Shown: positions 10,448-19,141 of the stretch, piece after piece | Position numbering within the stretch: position 1 is the first letter of the stretch | How the letters are laid out: every line of letters starts with the position of its first letter | Assembly (NCBI GenBank): GCA_016790965.1 | Contig: JAEUNZ010000040.1 | Coordinates: forward strand, 11,336-75,335 | Direction: 5' to 3' | Length of the DNA: 64,000 nucleotides | Source of the DNA: SSSZ01 sp016790965 | GTDB lineage: Bacteria > Pseudomonadota > Gammaproteobacteria > Burkholderiales > Rhodocyclaceae | Notes under the pieces: model-generated | The model's database searches: none | Seen by the model: only the letters and a program-made list of their open reading frames with translations | What the model was told of the DNA's origin: nothing | Program-made: the position numbers and the translations under genes

Positions 10448-12663
10448 CGGGCGGCGCGGCGCTCCCGTCGCCGGTAGGCCAGGACGGCGGGAACCCCTGC
10501 CGCAATCAGGACGGAAACGGCGACCAGCAGGGGAGCGACCACCGGCCGGTTCCAATCCTGCCGCAGGCGGGCGCGCAGTCCGGCGTCGATACGCTGGTAC
10601 TTGAGAGTGTTGTTGCCGACGTCGTTGGGCTTGCGGTTCTTCAACCAGGAGTGGCTCAGGGTATAGCTCTTGGGGTGCAGGCCGAACACCCAGGGCGCGT
10701 CCCGGTGCAGGATGCGGTTCATGCGGCGGATGATTTCCAGCCGCTCCGGCGTATTGTCCATGGCCTTCATGCGGCCGAACAGGGCGTCGAATTCCGGATT
10801 ATTGTAATTGGAGGCATTTTCGCCCCCCACAGCTACCTTGCCTTCCGCGCCGTGCAGGAGGAAGAAGAAATTCTCCGGGTCGGGATAGTCCGCGTTCCAG
10901 CCCAGGTAGTAGAGCTGGACGGCGCCCTTTTTCAGCTTGTCCTGGAAGCGGTTGAAATCGGTGGCCCGCACCACGAGTTGCACGTCGATTTTGGCAAACT
11001 GGCGGGTCAGCCAGTCCAGGCGGGATTTTTCCCCCATGCCCCCGCCGGTGGTGTCCAGGTTGAGAACCAGGGGTTCGCCGGTCGTGGCGTCGCGGCCATT
11101 GGGATAACCCGCTGCGGCCAGGAGTTTCTTGGCGACCTCGACGGGCTTGCGCCGCGGCTTGCCTTCCACCCAGTCGTACACCACGGTATCCAGCCCCTCC
11201 TCGCCGGCCTCGTAGCCGAAAATACCCGGCGGCAGGGGGCTTTGGGCGGCGACGCCGCGGCCGTTCTGGAAAATTGAAATGTATTCTTCCTGATCGATGG
11301 CAATGGAGAGGGCCTGGCGCAGCCGGGTTCCCCGTTCGCCCAAGCCGCCGACCACCGGGTCGAGCAGGTTGAAGCCCATGTAGAAGGTCGAGGCCTTGAC
11401 CGAAGTGAGCAGACGGATGCCTTTTGCGCGCATTTCTTCGCTGAGGGCCACGTCGCCGCCCACATTGACCCGCACCGCCTGGTCGAAGCTGTCGGAGGAA
11501 ATGCCCGAGGCATCGTAATAGCCCTGCAGGAACTTGTTCCAGTAGGGAATGGCTTCCTTCTCCCGGGTGAAGACGGCGAAGTCGATGAAGGGCAGCGGCT
11601 GGCCGCAATCCTCCAGGAGTCCTGCCGGGCCGTCGGCGGCTTCGCCCTCGCAGGGATAGGCCTGGCCGTGGTAGTTGGGGTTGCGGGCCAGGACCATGCG
11701 CCGATTGGGGTCGTTCTCGGCCAGTACGTAAGGCCCGGTGCCCACCGGCCACCAGTCCAGGGTGAGGTTTTTGGCCGCCATGCCGGGCTGGGCGAAGAAG
11801 CGATCCGCCTCCCGCGGCACCGGCGCAAAGAAGGGCATGGCCAGCCAGTAGAGGAACTGGGGATACTTGCCGCGAATGCGGATGCGCCAGGTGCGGGCAT
11901 CGACCCGCTCGACGCCGCTCAGGGCGTAGGCGTCCAGGTCGATCCAGGCGTCTGGCGGCTGTTTCCGGACCGCCTGTTGCAGGGATTCCCCCAGTTCCTT
12001 CAGGCCGACGATGCGTTCGGCCATCATTCCGAAGATGGGCGAATGCAGCCGGGGATGGGCAAGGCGCTTGATCTGGTAGATGTAGTCGTCGGCCGTCAGC
12101 TCCCGGGTGCCGGTGCGTGGAAAATCGGCGACGGCCCGCCGCCCATCGGCAATCCCCGCCCCAAGGTAGACCGGCGCCCCGCCCTCATCCACCGCAAAAG
12201 CGGGATGGGGCTGAAAGCGGATACCGGGCTTCAGCTTCAGTTCATAGACGCTCTCGGCCACGGCTTCGGGGGGGGCGCTGGCGGGCAGTTCCTTGCCCTT
12301 GGCGTCGAAGAAGCGCGGCGCGGGCACTGCGTCCACCGTGGTAGGGATGAGGGTATAGGGCCGTTTTAGGTAATGGTATTGCAGCGCCGGTTCGTAAATT
12401 TGCGCGGTGAAGGTGATTTCGTCCTCGGTGTAGGACTGGGCCGGGTCCAGATGCTTGGGCCGGTCGGTGAAGGCGGTGTAAAGCACATTGCGGCCCGCTT
12501 CTCCGACAGGGTAGGGGTCGTTCCACACTGGCCCGCAGCCGGTGAGCAGCGCGGTGATGGCAGCGATGGCGACGGCGTGACCGCGGCTGCAGCGCGCCAG
12601 GAGGGCGAAGCGGAATTGAAATGCGGGGCGCCAGGCCCGGACGGCAGTCGGGAAATGCAACAT
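10444..12663 (-). CDS. Oligopeptide-type ABC substrate-binding lipoprotein with C-terminal membrane anchor
   Basis: This 739-residue protein belongs to the extracellular solute-binding family 5 (DppA/OppA-like). Evidence is the long two-lobe body with FTDRPKHLDPAQSYTEDE near the N-terminus and WWPVGTGPYVLAENDPNRRM in the middle. LLTGC at residues 39-43 is a lipobox, so Cys43 is the probable lipidation site. A second hydrophobic helix near residues 710-730 is followed by RRRERRAAR, an unusual C-terminal anchor for this family. The ATG at 12663 was chosen because the hydrophobic leader follows it. No permease or ATPase genes are adjacent. Confidence 0.82.
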   Translation of the reverse strand: MLHFPTAVRAWRPAFQFRFALLARCSRGHAVAIAAITALLTGCGPVWNDPYPVGEAGRNVLYTAFTDRPKHLDPAQSYTEDEITFTAQIYEPALQYHYLKRPYTLIPTTVDAVPAPRFFDAKGKELPASAPPEAVAESVYELKLKPGIRFQPHPAFAVDEGGAPVYLGAGIADGRRAVADFPRTGTRELTADDYIYQIKRLAHPRLHSPIFGMMAERIVGLKELGESLQQAVRKQPPDAWIDLDAYALSGVERVDARTWRIRIRGKYPQFLYWLAMPFFAPVPREADRFFAQPGMAAKNLTLDWWPVGTGPYVLAENDPNRRMVLARNPNYHGQAYPCEGEAADGPAGLLEDCGQPLPFIDFAVFTREKEAIPYWNKFLQGYYDASGISSDSFDQAVRVNVGGDVALSEEMRAKGIRLLTSVKASTFYMGFNLLDPVVGGLGERGTRLRQALSIAIDQEEYISIFQNGRGVAAQSPLPPGIFGYEAGEEGLDTVVYDWVEGKPRRKPVEVAKKLLAAAGYPNGRDATTGEPLVLNLDTTGGGMGEKSRLDWLTRQFAKIDVQLVVRATDFNRFQDKLKKGAVQLYYLGWNADYPDPENFFFLLHGAEGKVAVGGENASNYNNPEFDALFGRMKAMDNTPERLEIIRRMNRILHRDAPWVFGLHPKSYTLSHSWLKNRKPNDVGNNTLKYQRIDAGLRARLRQDWNRPVVAPLLVAVSVLIAAGVPAVLAYRRRERRAAR

Positions 12664-12959
12664 GGGCGAAGTGTAGCAGCCCCGGCCCGGGGCGGAGACG
12701 AGGCCCCGGCCACCCTTTCGGCCCGGGACGGCGAGCCCGCCCGCGCCTGCCCTGCAGCCCGCCGGGCTCCGCGAGCGCGGCGAGGGTCCTGCGCGGATTG
12801 CCTCGCGGGTAAAGGCGTTTCCCGGGCCCCTCGGGCACGGCCAGGGCCCACCGAGGCTCATCCTGCGCCCCGGCCGGCTTCCGGGCGCCCCGGCCCCAGG
12901 CATGCCGCCCTGGAGCGTTTTCGGGGATAATCCGGCTTTCGCGTTTTTGCCCCGCCGCC
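12664..12959. other. GC-rich divergent intergenic region
   Basis: These 296 bases separate the binding-lipoprotein gene (minus) from dapC (plus). They are very GC-rich with many short GC inverted repeats and no supported gene. A GATAAT-like -10 box near 12926-12931 may serve dapC. Confidence 0.45.
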
Positions 12960-14150
12960 GTGAATCCCCATCTCGCCCGCCTGCAGCCCTACCCCTTCGA
13001 AAAACTGCGCCAGCTTTTCGCCGGCGTGACCCCGAACGCGGCTTACCGGGAAATCAAATTGTCCATCGGCGAGCCCCAGCACGCGACGCCAGCCTTCATC
13101 CGCGACGCTCTGACCGCCGGTTTGGCCGGCCTGGCCAATTACCCCACCACCCAGGGCACCCCGGCCCTGCGCCAGTCCATTGCCCGCTGGTGCAAGCGCC
13201 GCTACGACCTGGACCTCGATCCGGAAAGCGAAATCCTGCCGGTGAATGGTTCCCGCGAGGCGTTGTTCTCCTTCGCCCAGACGGTCATCGGCCCCGCTTG
13301 CGGCGGCACGCCCCTGGTGGTGAGTCCCAACCCCTTCTATCAAATCTACGAAGGCGCCGCCTATCTCGCCGGGGCCGAGCCGCGCTTCCTCAACACCCTG
13401 CCCGAGGACGACTACGCCTTCGACCTGGACGCCCTCAGTCCCGAAGAATGGTCCCGGGTACAGCTTTTCTACGTCTGCTCTCCCGCCAACCCCACCGGCA
13501 AGGTGCTGGGGCTGGAAGACTGGAAGCGCCTCTTCGCCCTGGCCGATCGCTACGGTTTCATCATCGCTTCCGACGAATGCTATTCGGAAATCTATTTCGA
13601 CGAGACAAACCCGCCCCTGGGCGGCCTCCAGGCGGCCCGGCTCCTGGGCCGCGGGCCGGATCGCCTGGTGATGTTCTCCAGCCTCTCCAAACGTTCCAAC
13701 GTGCCGGGCATGCGCTCCGGCTTCGTTGCCGGCGACGCCAAACTCCTGAAGGCCTTCCTCCTGTACCGCACCTACCACGGCTGCGCCCTCTCCCCTCCCG
13801 TCCAGGCCGCCTCTGCCGCCGCCTGGGACGACGAGGCCCACGTTCTGGAGAACCGCCGCCTGTACCGGGAGAAATTCGCCGCCGTCACGCCCCGGGTGTC
13901 CGAGGTCCTGGGCACGGCCCGCCCCGATGCGGGTTTCTACCTGTGGGCCCGCACCCCGGGGGCCGATACGGACTTCGCCCGCGAGCTTTTCGCCACCTAT
14001 AATGTCATCGTTTTACCGGGCAGCTTCCTCGCCCGGGAGGCCCGGGGTGTCAATCCCGGCGCCGGTTTCGTCCGCATCGCCCTGGTCGCTTCCCTGAACG
14101 AATGCCTGGACGCCGCCACCCGCCTTTGCCAGTTCGCACAACAACGTTGA
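12960..14150 (+). CDS. dapC: N-succinyldiaminopimelate aminotransferase
   Basis: This 396-residue PLP enzyme of fold type I transfers an amino group from glutamate to N-succinyl-2-amino-6-ketopimelate in the succinylase branch of lysine and peptidoglycan biosynthesis. Lys244 in SSLSKRSNVPGMRSGF is the PLP-binding lysine. The substrate-binding opening KLSIGEPQHATP and the NPTGK motif are present. The start is GTG at 12960, since the family N-terminus (NPHLARLQPYPFEKL) begins there. A GATAAT-like box lies about 30 bases upstream. dapD follows 13 bases downstream. Confidence 0.93.
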   Translation: MNPHLARLQPYPFEKLRQLFAGVTPNAAYREIKLSIGEPQHATPAFIRDALTAGLAGLANYPTTQGTPALRQSIARWCKRRYDLDLDPESEILPVNGSREALFSFAQTVIGPACGGTPLVVSPNPFYQIYEGAAYLAGAEPRFLNTLPEDDYAFDLDALSPEEWSRVQLFYVCSPANPTGKVLGLEDWKRLFALADRYGFIIASDECYSEIYFDETNPPLGGLQAARLLGRGPDRLVMFSSLSKRSNVPGMRSGFVAGDAKLLKAFLLYRTYHGCALSPPVQAASAAAWDDEAHVLENRRLYREKFAAVTPRVSEVLGTARPDAGFYLWARTPGADTDFARELFATYNVIVLPGSFLAREARGVNPGAGFVRIALVASLNECLDAATRLCQFAQQR

Positions 14151-14163
14151 GAGAGAATCCTCC

Positions 14164-14982
14164 ATGAGCCACCCCCTGCAATCCACCATCGAAGAACTCT
14201 GGGAACGCCGCACCGAGCTGACTCCCGCCTCCGACGCCGCCCAGGTCGCCGCCATCAATCAGGTCATCGACCAGCTCGATTCCGGGGCCATCCGCGTGGC
14301 CGAGAAGATCAATGGCGACTGGGTCACCCACCAGTGGGTCAAGAAGGCCGTGCTGCTCTCTTTCCGCGTGCGCGACAACCGCGTGCAGCAGGCCGGTGAC
14401 ATCCGCTATTTCGACAAGGTGGATACCAAGTTCGAAGGCTGGAGCGAGGAGCGCTTCCGCCAGGGCGGCTTCCGTGTGGTGCCGGGCACCATCGTGCGCA
14501 AGGGCGCCTTCGTCGCCCGCAATGCGGTGCTCATGCCGTCCTTCGTCAATATCGGGGGCTACGTCGACGAAGCCACCATGGTCGATACCTGGGTCACCGT
14601 GGGCTCCTGCGCCCAGATCGGCAAGAACGTGCATCTCTCCGGTGGCGTCGGCATCGGCGGAGTCCTGGAGCCCCTCCAGGCCAACCCCACCATCATCGAG
14701 GACAACTGCTTCATCGGCGCCCGCTCCGAGGTGGTCGAGGGCGTCATCGTGGGCGAGAATTCCGTAGTCTCCATGGGGGTCTACATCGGTCAGAGCACCC
14801 CCATCTACGACCGCGAGACGGGGCAGGTAAGCTACGGCCGCATCCCGCCGGGGTCGGTGGTCATCAGCGGCTCCCTGCCCAAGGCAGGCGGCGCCTACAG
14901 CCTCTACGCGGCGATCATCGTCAAGAAGGTGGACGCCCAGACCCGCTCCAAGACCAGCATCAACGAACTGCTGCGCGACTAG
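14164..14982 (+). CDS. dapD: Tetrahydrodipicolinate N-succinyltransferase
   Basis: This 272-residue enzyme succinylates tetrahydrodipicolinate with succinyl-CoA, one step before DapC. Length matches the family. The C-terminal half has the left-handed beta-helix hexapeptide pattern (for example INIGG, VTVGSCAQIGKNVHLSGGVG). GARSEVVEGVIVGENSVVS and GSLPKAGGAYSLY are hallmark stretches. AGAGAGAATCC precedes the ATG at proper spacing. It lies in one run with dapC, pilU, dapE and prmB. Confidence 0.96.
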   Translation: MSHPLQSTIEELWERRTELTPASDAAQVAAINQVIDQLDSGAIRVAEKINGDWVTHQWVKKAVLLSFRVRDNRVQQAGDIRYFDKVDTKFEGWSEERFRQGGFRVVPGTIVRKGAFVARNAVLMPSFVNIGGYVDEATMVDTWVTVGSCAQIGKNVHLSGGVGIGGVLEPLQANPTIIEDNCFIGARSEVVEGVIVGENSVVSMGVYIGQSTPIYDRETGQVSYGRIPPGSVVISGSLPKAGGAYSLYAAIIVKKVDAQTRSKTSINELLRD

Positions 14983-15002
14983 AAAATCTTTGGGGGAGGC
15001 CC

Positions 15003-16190
15003 ATGATCCTCGACAAGCTCTTCCAGCTGATGTCCGAAAAGCAGGCTTCGGACATCTTCATCACCGCCGGTGCGCCGATCCACATCAAGATCCAGGGCAA
15101 TACCGTACCTGTGAACCAGCAGGTCATGCTGCCGGACATGATCGAGAAAATCGCCTTCGAGCTCATGTCGCCGGACCAGATCAAGACCTTCGAAGCGACG
15201 ATGGAGATGAATCTCTCCTTCGGCATCCCCCAGGTCGGCAACTTCCGCGTCAATGTCTTTCGGCAGCGGGGCTCCATCGGCATGGTGGTGCGCTTCATCA
15301 TGGGCAACATTCCGGCCCTGGACTCCCTGGGCCTGCCGGAGATTCTCTCCGAGCTCATCATGGAGAAGCGCGGCCTCATCCTCATCGTGGGCGCCACGGG
15401 TTCGGGCAAATCCACCACCATCGCCTCGATGCTGGATTACCGCAACGCCAATCGTTCCGGCCACATCCTCACGGTCGAGGACCCCATCGAATTCCTGTTC
15501 AAGCACAAGAAATCGATCATCAACCAGCGCGAAATCGGCATGGATACCGCCGACTGGCACGCCGCCCTGAAGAACGCCATGCGCCAGGCGCCGGACTGCA
15601 TCCTGATCGGCGAAATCCGTGACCGGGAAACCATGCAGGCGGCCATCTCCTACGCCCAGACCGGCCATCTCTGCCTCGCCACCCTGCACGCCAACAACAG
15701 CTACCACGCCCTGAACCGCATCATCAGCTTCTTCCCCCTGGAAAACCGCCCGGCCCTCTACCTCGACCTCTCGGTGAGCCTACGTGCCATCGTTTCCCAG
15801 CGCTTGGTCAAGAAGCCCGACGGCAAGCGCGCACCGACCGCCGAAGTGCTGCTCAACACCCGCCACGTGCAGGAACTGATCGAAAAGGGCGAAGTGCAGG
15901 CCATCAAGGACGCCATGGAGCAGAGTCTCGCCCCGGGATCGCAGACCTTCGAACAGGATCTCTTCCGCCTCTACCGCGACGGGGTCATCACCCTGGACGA
16001 GGCCCTGCTCAACGCCGACTCGCCGACCAACCTGTCCTGGCTCATCAACAATTCCGAAATGGGCGGCCCCGGGCCCAAGGAAGACAAGCGCCCCGACGTG
16101 GCCCTGGAATTCGATTCCACCAACGAGGGCGGCACCTCCTTCAAGGAATTCACCCTCAGCCTCGACGAACCCGAGGAAGACCAGGCGTGA
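15003..16190 (+). CDS. pilU: Type IV pilus retraction accessory ATPase
   Basis: This 395-residue hexameric secretion-type ATPase supports pilus retraction (twitching) together with PilT. Walker A GATGSGKS is at residues 130-137 (Lys136), followed by the Asp box, Walker B (DCILIGEIRD) and His box (TLHANNS). The C-terminal extension with SLDEPEEDQA and the first residues MILDKLFQLMSEKQASDIF are typical of PilU rather than PilT. It sits inside the dap operon, 20 bases after dapD. Its last bases overlap the dapE start (GTGA). No pilT is in the window. Confidence 0.92.
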   Translation: MILDKLFQLMSEKQASDIFITAGAPIHIKIQGNTVPVNQQVMLPDMIEKIAFELMSPDQIKTFEATMEMNLSFGIPQVGNFRVNVFRQRGSIGMVVRFIMGNIPALDSLGLPEILSELIMEKRGLILIVGATGSGKSTTIASMLDYRNANRSGHILTVEDPIEFLFKHKKSIINQREIGMDTADWHAALKNAMRQAPDCILIGEIRDRETMQAAISYAQTGHLCLATLHANNSYHALNRIISFFPLENRPALYLDLSVSLRAIVSQRLVKKPDGKRAPTAEVLLNTRHVQELIEKGEVQAIKDAMEQSLAPGSQTFEQDLFRLYRDGVITLDEALLNADSPTNLSWLINNSEMGGPGPKEDKRPDVALEFDSTNEGGTSFKEFTLSLDEPEEDQA

Positions 16191-17323
16191 GCGACCCGAC
16201 CCTGGCCCTGGCGACCGCCTTGCTCGCCAGGGCGTCCGTCACGCCCGCCGACGGCGGCTGTATGGACCTCATCGCCGAGCGCCTTGCGCCCCTGGGCTTC
16301 AAGGCGGAATCCATCAAGCGCGGCGGCGTCACCAATCTGTGGGCCCGGCGCGGCACGGCCAAGCCCCTCTTCTGCTTCGCCGGCCATACCGACGTGGTCC
16401 CCACCGGCCCCCTGGAGGCCTGGACCTCGCCCCCCTTCGCCCCGGAAATCCGTGACGGCCGGCTGTACGGTCGCGGCGCCGCGGACATGAAATCCTCCAT
16501 CGCTGCCTCGGTCACCGCGGTGGAAGCCTTCGTCGCCGCCCATCCGCAGCACCCCGGCTCCATCGCCTTCCTGCTCACCTCGGACGAGGAAGGCGATGCC
16601 GTCGACGGCACGGTCGCCGTGGTCGAAGCCTTGCAGGCCCGGGGCGAAACCCTCGACTACTGCATCATCGGCGAACCCACCTCGGTGAACACCCTGGGCG
16701 ACATGGTCAAGAACGGGCGCCGCGGCTCCCTCTCCGGCACCCTCAGGGTCAAGGGCGTCCAATGCCACATCGCCTACCCCCACCTGGGCCGCAACCCCAT
16801 CCACGAGGCGGCGCCGGCCCTGGCCGAACTGGCCGCCACCGAGTGGGACCGGGGCAATGAATACTTCCCCCCCACCACTTGGCAGGTCTCCAACATCCAT
16901 GGCGGCACCGGCGCTACCAACGTGGTGCCGGGGCTACTGGAGATCAAGTTCAACTTCCGCTTTGCCACGGCCAGCACGCCGGAATCGCTGCAGGAACGCC
17001 TCACCGCCATCCTCGACCGCCACGGCCTCGCCTACGACCTGGCCTGGACCCTGGGCGCCCGCCCCTTCCTCACCGGCCGCGGCCCCCTGGCGGACGCCGC
17101 CATGGCCGCCATCCGCGCCGAATGCGGCATCGAGACCGAACTGTCCACCACCGGCGGCACCTCCGACGGCCGCTTCATCGCCGACATCTGCCCTCAGCTC
17201 CTGGAAATCGGCCCAGTGAACGCCACCAGCCACAAAATCGACGAGCATGTCGAGGTCGCCGCCCTGCCGCGCCTCTCGGCCCTCTACCGCCGCATCCTGG
17301 AAAGCCTCCTCCTGCCGCGATGA
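16187..17323 (+). CDS. dapE: Succinyl-diaminopimelate desuccinylase
   Basis: This 378-residue di-zinc hydrolase of the M20 family removes succinate from N-succinyl-LL-diaminopimelate, completing the succinylase branch started by DapD and DapC. His67 in FAGHTDVVPTG and the DEEGDAVDG glutamate region are the metal and catalytic sites. STTGGTSDGRF near the C-terminus is a family signature. The GTG start overlaps the pilU stop by four bases (GTGA), and its stop overlaps the next ATG (ATGA), indicating coupled translation. Confidence 0.95.
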   Translation: MSDPTLALATALLARASVTPADGGCMDLIAERLAPLGFKAESIKRGGVTNLWARRGTAKPLFCFAGHTDVVPTGPLEAWTSPPFAPEIRDGRLYGRGAADMKSSIAASVTAVEAFVAAHPQHPGSIAFLLTSDEEGDAVDGTVAVVEALQARGETLDYCIIGEPTSVNTLGDMVKNGRRGSLSGTLRVKGVQCHIAYPHLGRNPIHEAAPALAELAATEWDRGNEYFPPTTWQVSNIHGGTGATNVVPGLLEIKFNFRFATASTPESLQERLTAILDRHGLAYDLAWTLGARPFLTGRGPLADAAMAAIRAECGIETELSTTGGTSDGRFIADICPQLLEIGPVNATSHKIDEHVEVAALPRLSALYRRILESLLLPR

Positions 17324-18219
17324 GTGCCGACCCCGCCCGCCACGAACTGCACACCCTGCGGGATTTTCTGCGTCTGGCCGTGAGCCGCTTCAACGCCGCC
17401 GGTCTCTTCTTCGGCCACGGCAGCGACAACGCCTGGGACGAGGCGGTATACCTCTGCCTGCACACCCTGCACCTGCCCCTGGACCGCCTGGAGCCCTTTC
17501 TCGACGCCCGCCTGCTGGACGACGAAAAATACAAGCTCCTCAAGATTCTCCAGCGTCGCGTCGACGAACGCCTGCCCGCCGCCTACCTCACCGGCGAGGC
17601 CTGGCTGGCGGGGCACCGCTTCGCCGTGGACGAGCGGGTCATCGTCCCCCGCTCCTTCATCGCCGAACTGCTTGACGAGCAACTGGCTCCCTGGATCGAC
17701 GACCCCCATGCCGTCGGCGCAGTCCTCGACCTGTGCACCGGCTCGGGCTGCCTCGCCATACTGGCTGCCCTGGCCTTCCCCGCCGCCCATGTGGACGCCG
17801 CCGATATTTCCCCCGACGCCCTCGCCGTGGCCCGGCGCAACGTCGCCGACTACGGCCTGGCCGACCGGATCGAACCCTTGCGCTCGGACGCCTTCGCTGC
17901 CCTGGCCGGCCGGCGCTACGACCTCATCCTCTCCAACCCCCCCTACGTGGACGCCCCCTCGGTGGCCGCCCTGCCGCCGGAATACCGCCACGAGCCCGCC
18001 ATCGCCCTGGGCTCCGGGGAGGACGGCCTCGACTTCACCCGCGTCCTCCTGGCCCGGGCCCGCCGCCACTTGAACCCCGGGGGACTCCTGGTGGTGGAAA
18101 TCGGCCACAACCGGGACGCCCTGGAAGCGGCCTACCCGGACCTCCCCTTCACCTGGCTCGACACCCGGGCGGGCGACCAGTACGTCTTCCTGCTGCGGCA
18201 AGAGGAACTGCCGGATTGA
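17320..18219 (+). CDS. prmB: Ribosomal protein L3 N5-glutamine methyltransferase
   Basis: This 299-residue enzyme methylates a glutamine of ribosomal protein L3. It carries a SAM-binding motif VLDLCTGSGCLAI and the catalytic NPPY at residues 206-209, which holds the glutamine amide. The PrmB-specific N-terminus (HTLRDFLRLAVSRFNAAGL and FFGHGSDNAWDEA) separates it from PrmC/HemK. It overlaps dapE by four bases (ATGA) and is the last gene of the run, after which an AT-rich intergenic region begins. Confidence 0.95.
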   Translation: MSADPARHELHTLRDFLRLAVSRFNAAGLFFGHGSDNAWDEAVYLCLHTLHLPLDRLEPFLDARLLDDEKYKLLKILQRRVDERLPAAYLTGEAWLAGHRFAVDERVIVPRSFIAELLDEQLAPWIDDPHAVGAVLDLCTGSGCLAILAALAFPAAHVDAADISPDALAVARRNVADYGLADRIEPLRSDAFAALAGRRYDLILSNPPYVDAPSVAALPPEYRHEPAIALGSGEDGLDFTRVLLARARRHLNPGGLLVVEIGHNRDALEAAYPDLPFTWLDTRAGDQYVFLLRQEELPD

Positions 18220-18282
18220 CCGGCCGCGGGCCGGCGGTGACGCCGGGAAACGCGAAAAAACTGTCGGAGGCTTTTACACCCC

Positions 18283-18294
18283 TGACTAAAGTCA
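18283..18294. promoter_or_regulatory. Short inverted repeat upstream of a sigma-54 promoter
   Basis: TGACT-AA-AGTCA lies 49 bases upstream of the sigma-54 element. It is a candidate binding site for an enhancer-binding activator. PEP-CTERM genes in related bacteria are controlled by the PrsK/PrsR two-component system with RpoN, so PrsR is the obvious candidate. The match to any known PrsR site was not checked. Confidence 0.3.
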
Positions 18295-18342
18295 TAGCAG
18301 CAAAAAACGTTAACAAATTGATTTATAGTGATATTTTGTTTG

Positions 18343-18359
18343 TGGCACGGGACGTGCTT
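18343..18359 (+). promoter_or_regulatory. Sigma-54 (RpoN) -24/-12 promoter
   Basis: TGGCACGGGACGTGCTT matches the sigma-54 consensus, with GG and GC separated by exactly 10 bases. The surroundings are AT-rich against a GC-rich background. Transcription would begin near 18369, leaving a leader of about 35 bases before the ATG at 18404. Confidence 0.8.
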
Positions 18360-18403
18360 AATTCGCTCCGTCACTAACTTGAACCCGTTCCCCGGAGCCC
18401 ACC

Positions 18404-19030
18404 ATGAAAAAACTCGTCAAATCCGCTCTCGCCGCCGCCCTCCTGGCCACCGGCTTCGCCGCCAACGCCGCCGTGCTGTCCACCACCAACAGCACCTACG
18501 GCATTTTTGATGCCAGCTCCGGTAGCCGCTTGCTCTCCCTGGGCGCCGGCGCCATCGCCGACGTCAATATCGCCATCACCTTCTCCAAGTGCGACGACCC
18601 GGGCGTCAGCGGCGGAACGGCCTGCGTCAATCCGGGCGGATCCTTCGACCGTGAAATCGTCTTCCGCCTGACCAGCCCTGGCGGCACCGTGGTCAATCTG
18701 GTGAACCAGGATACCTACCCCGGTCACTCCAGCGCCGGCGTCGTCACCATCAGCTTCGACGACGAGGCTGCCAGCACGGTTGGCGGCGGTGCCGTCACCG
18801 GCGGCAGCTTCCGCCCCGTGGGCAGCCTGGCCTCCTTCGACGGCCAAGACGCCTTCGGCGACTGGACTCTGTTCATCCAGGACACCGTCGGTGCCGACCC
18901 CCTGGAGTTCTTCTCCGCCACCCTGACCGTCACCACCCGGGGCGGCAACGTGCCCGAACCCGGTTCCCTGGCGCTTCTGGGCCTGGGCTTCGCCGGTCTG
19001 GCCGCTGCCCGCCGCCGCAAGACCGCCTGA
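18404..19030 (+). CDS. PEP-CTERM sorted protein with P-domain-like fold
   Basis: This 208-residue exported protein has a signal peptide at residues 1-22. The C-terminal sorting signal is at about 183-208: VPEPGSLALLGLGFAGL then ARRRK, the classic PEP motif, hydrophobic helix and basic tail recognised by exosortase EpsH/XrtA. The middle (GSFRPVGSLASFDGQDAFGD, then WTLFIQD) resembles the P/Homo B domain of proprotein convertases. Such proteins are linked to exopolysaccharide and floc formation. It has its own sigma-54 promoter and terminator, so it is a single-gene unit. Exosortase is not in the window. Confidence 0.88.
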   Translation: MKKLVKSALAAALLATGFAANAAVLSTTNSTYGIFDASSGSRLLSLGAGAIADVNIAITFSKCDDPGVSGGTACVNPGGSFDREIVFRLTSPGGTVVNLVNQDTYPGHSSAGVVTISFDDEAASTVGGGAVTGGSFRPVGSLASFDGQDAFGDWTLFIQDTVGADPLEFFSATLTVTTRGGNVPEPGSLALLGLGFAGLAAARRRKTA

Positions 19031-19053
19031 TCCTGATTCGGTCTCGCACCAGA

Positions 19054-19078
19054 AGCCCCCGCCCTGCGGGGGCTTTTT
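19054..19078 (+). terminator. Rho-independent terminator after the PEP-CTERM gene
   Basis: The nine-base stem AGCCCCCGC/GCGGGGGCT with loop CCT is followed by a T run. It starts 23 bases after the stop codon at 19030. Confidence 0.85.
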
Positions 19079-19141
19079 CTTTGGGCCGTCGGTCCGGGGC
19101 GGCCCTTGCTATACTGGCCCGCATCTTTCGGGAGCCGCGCC

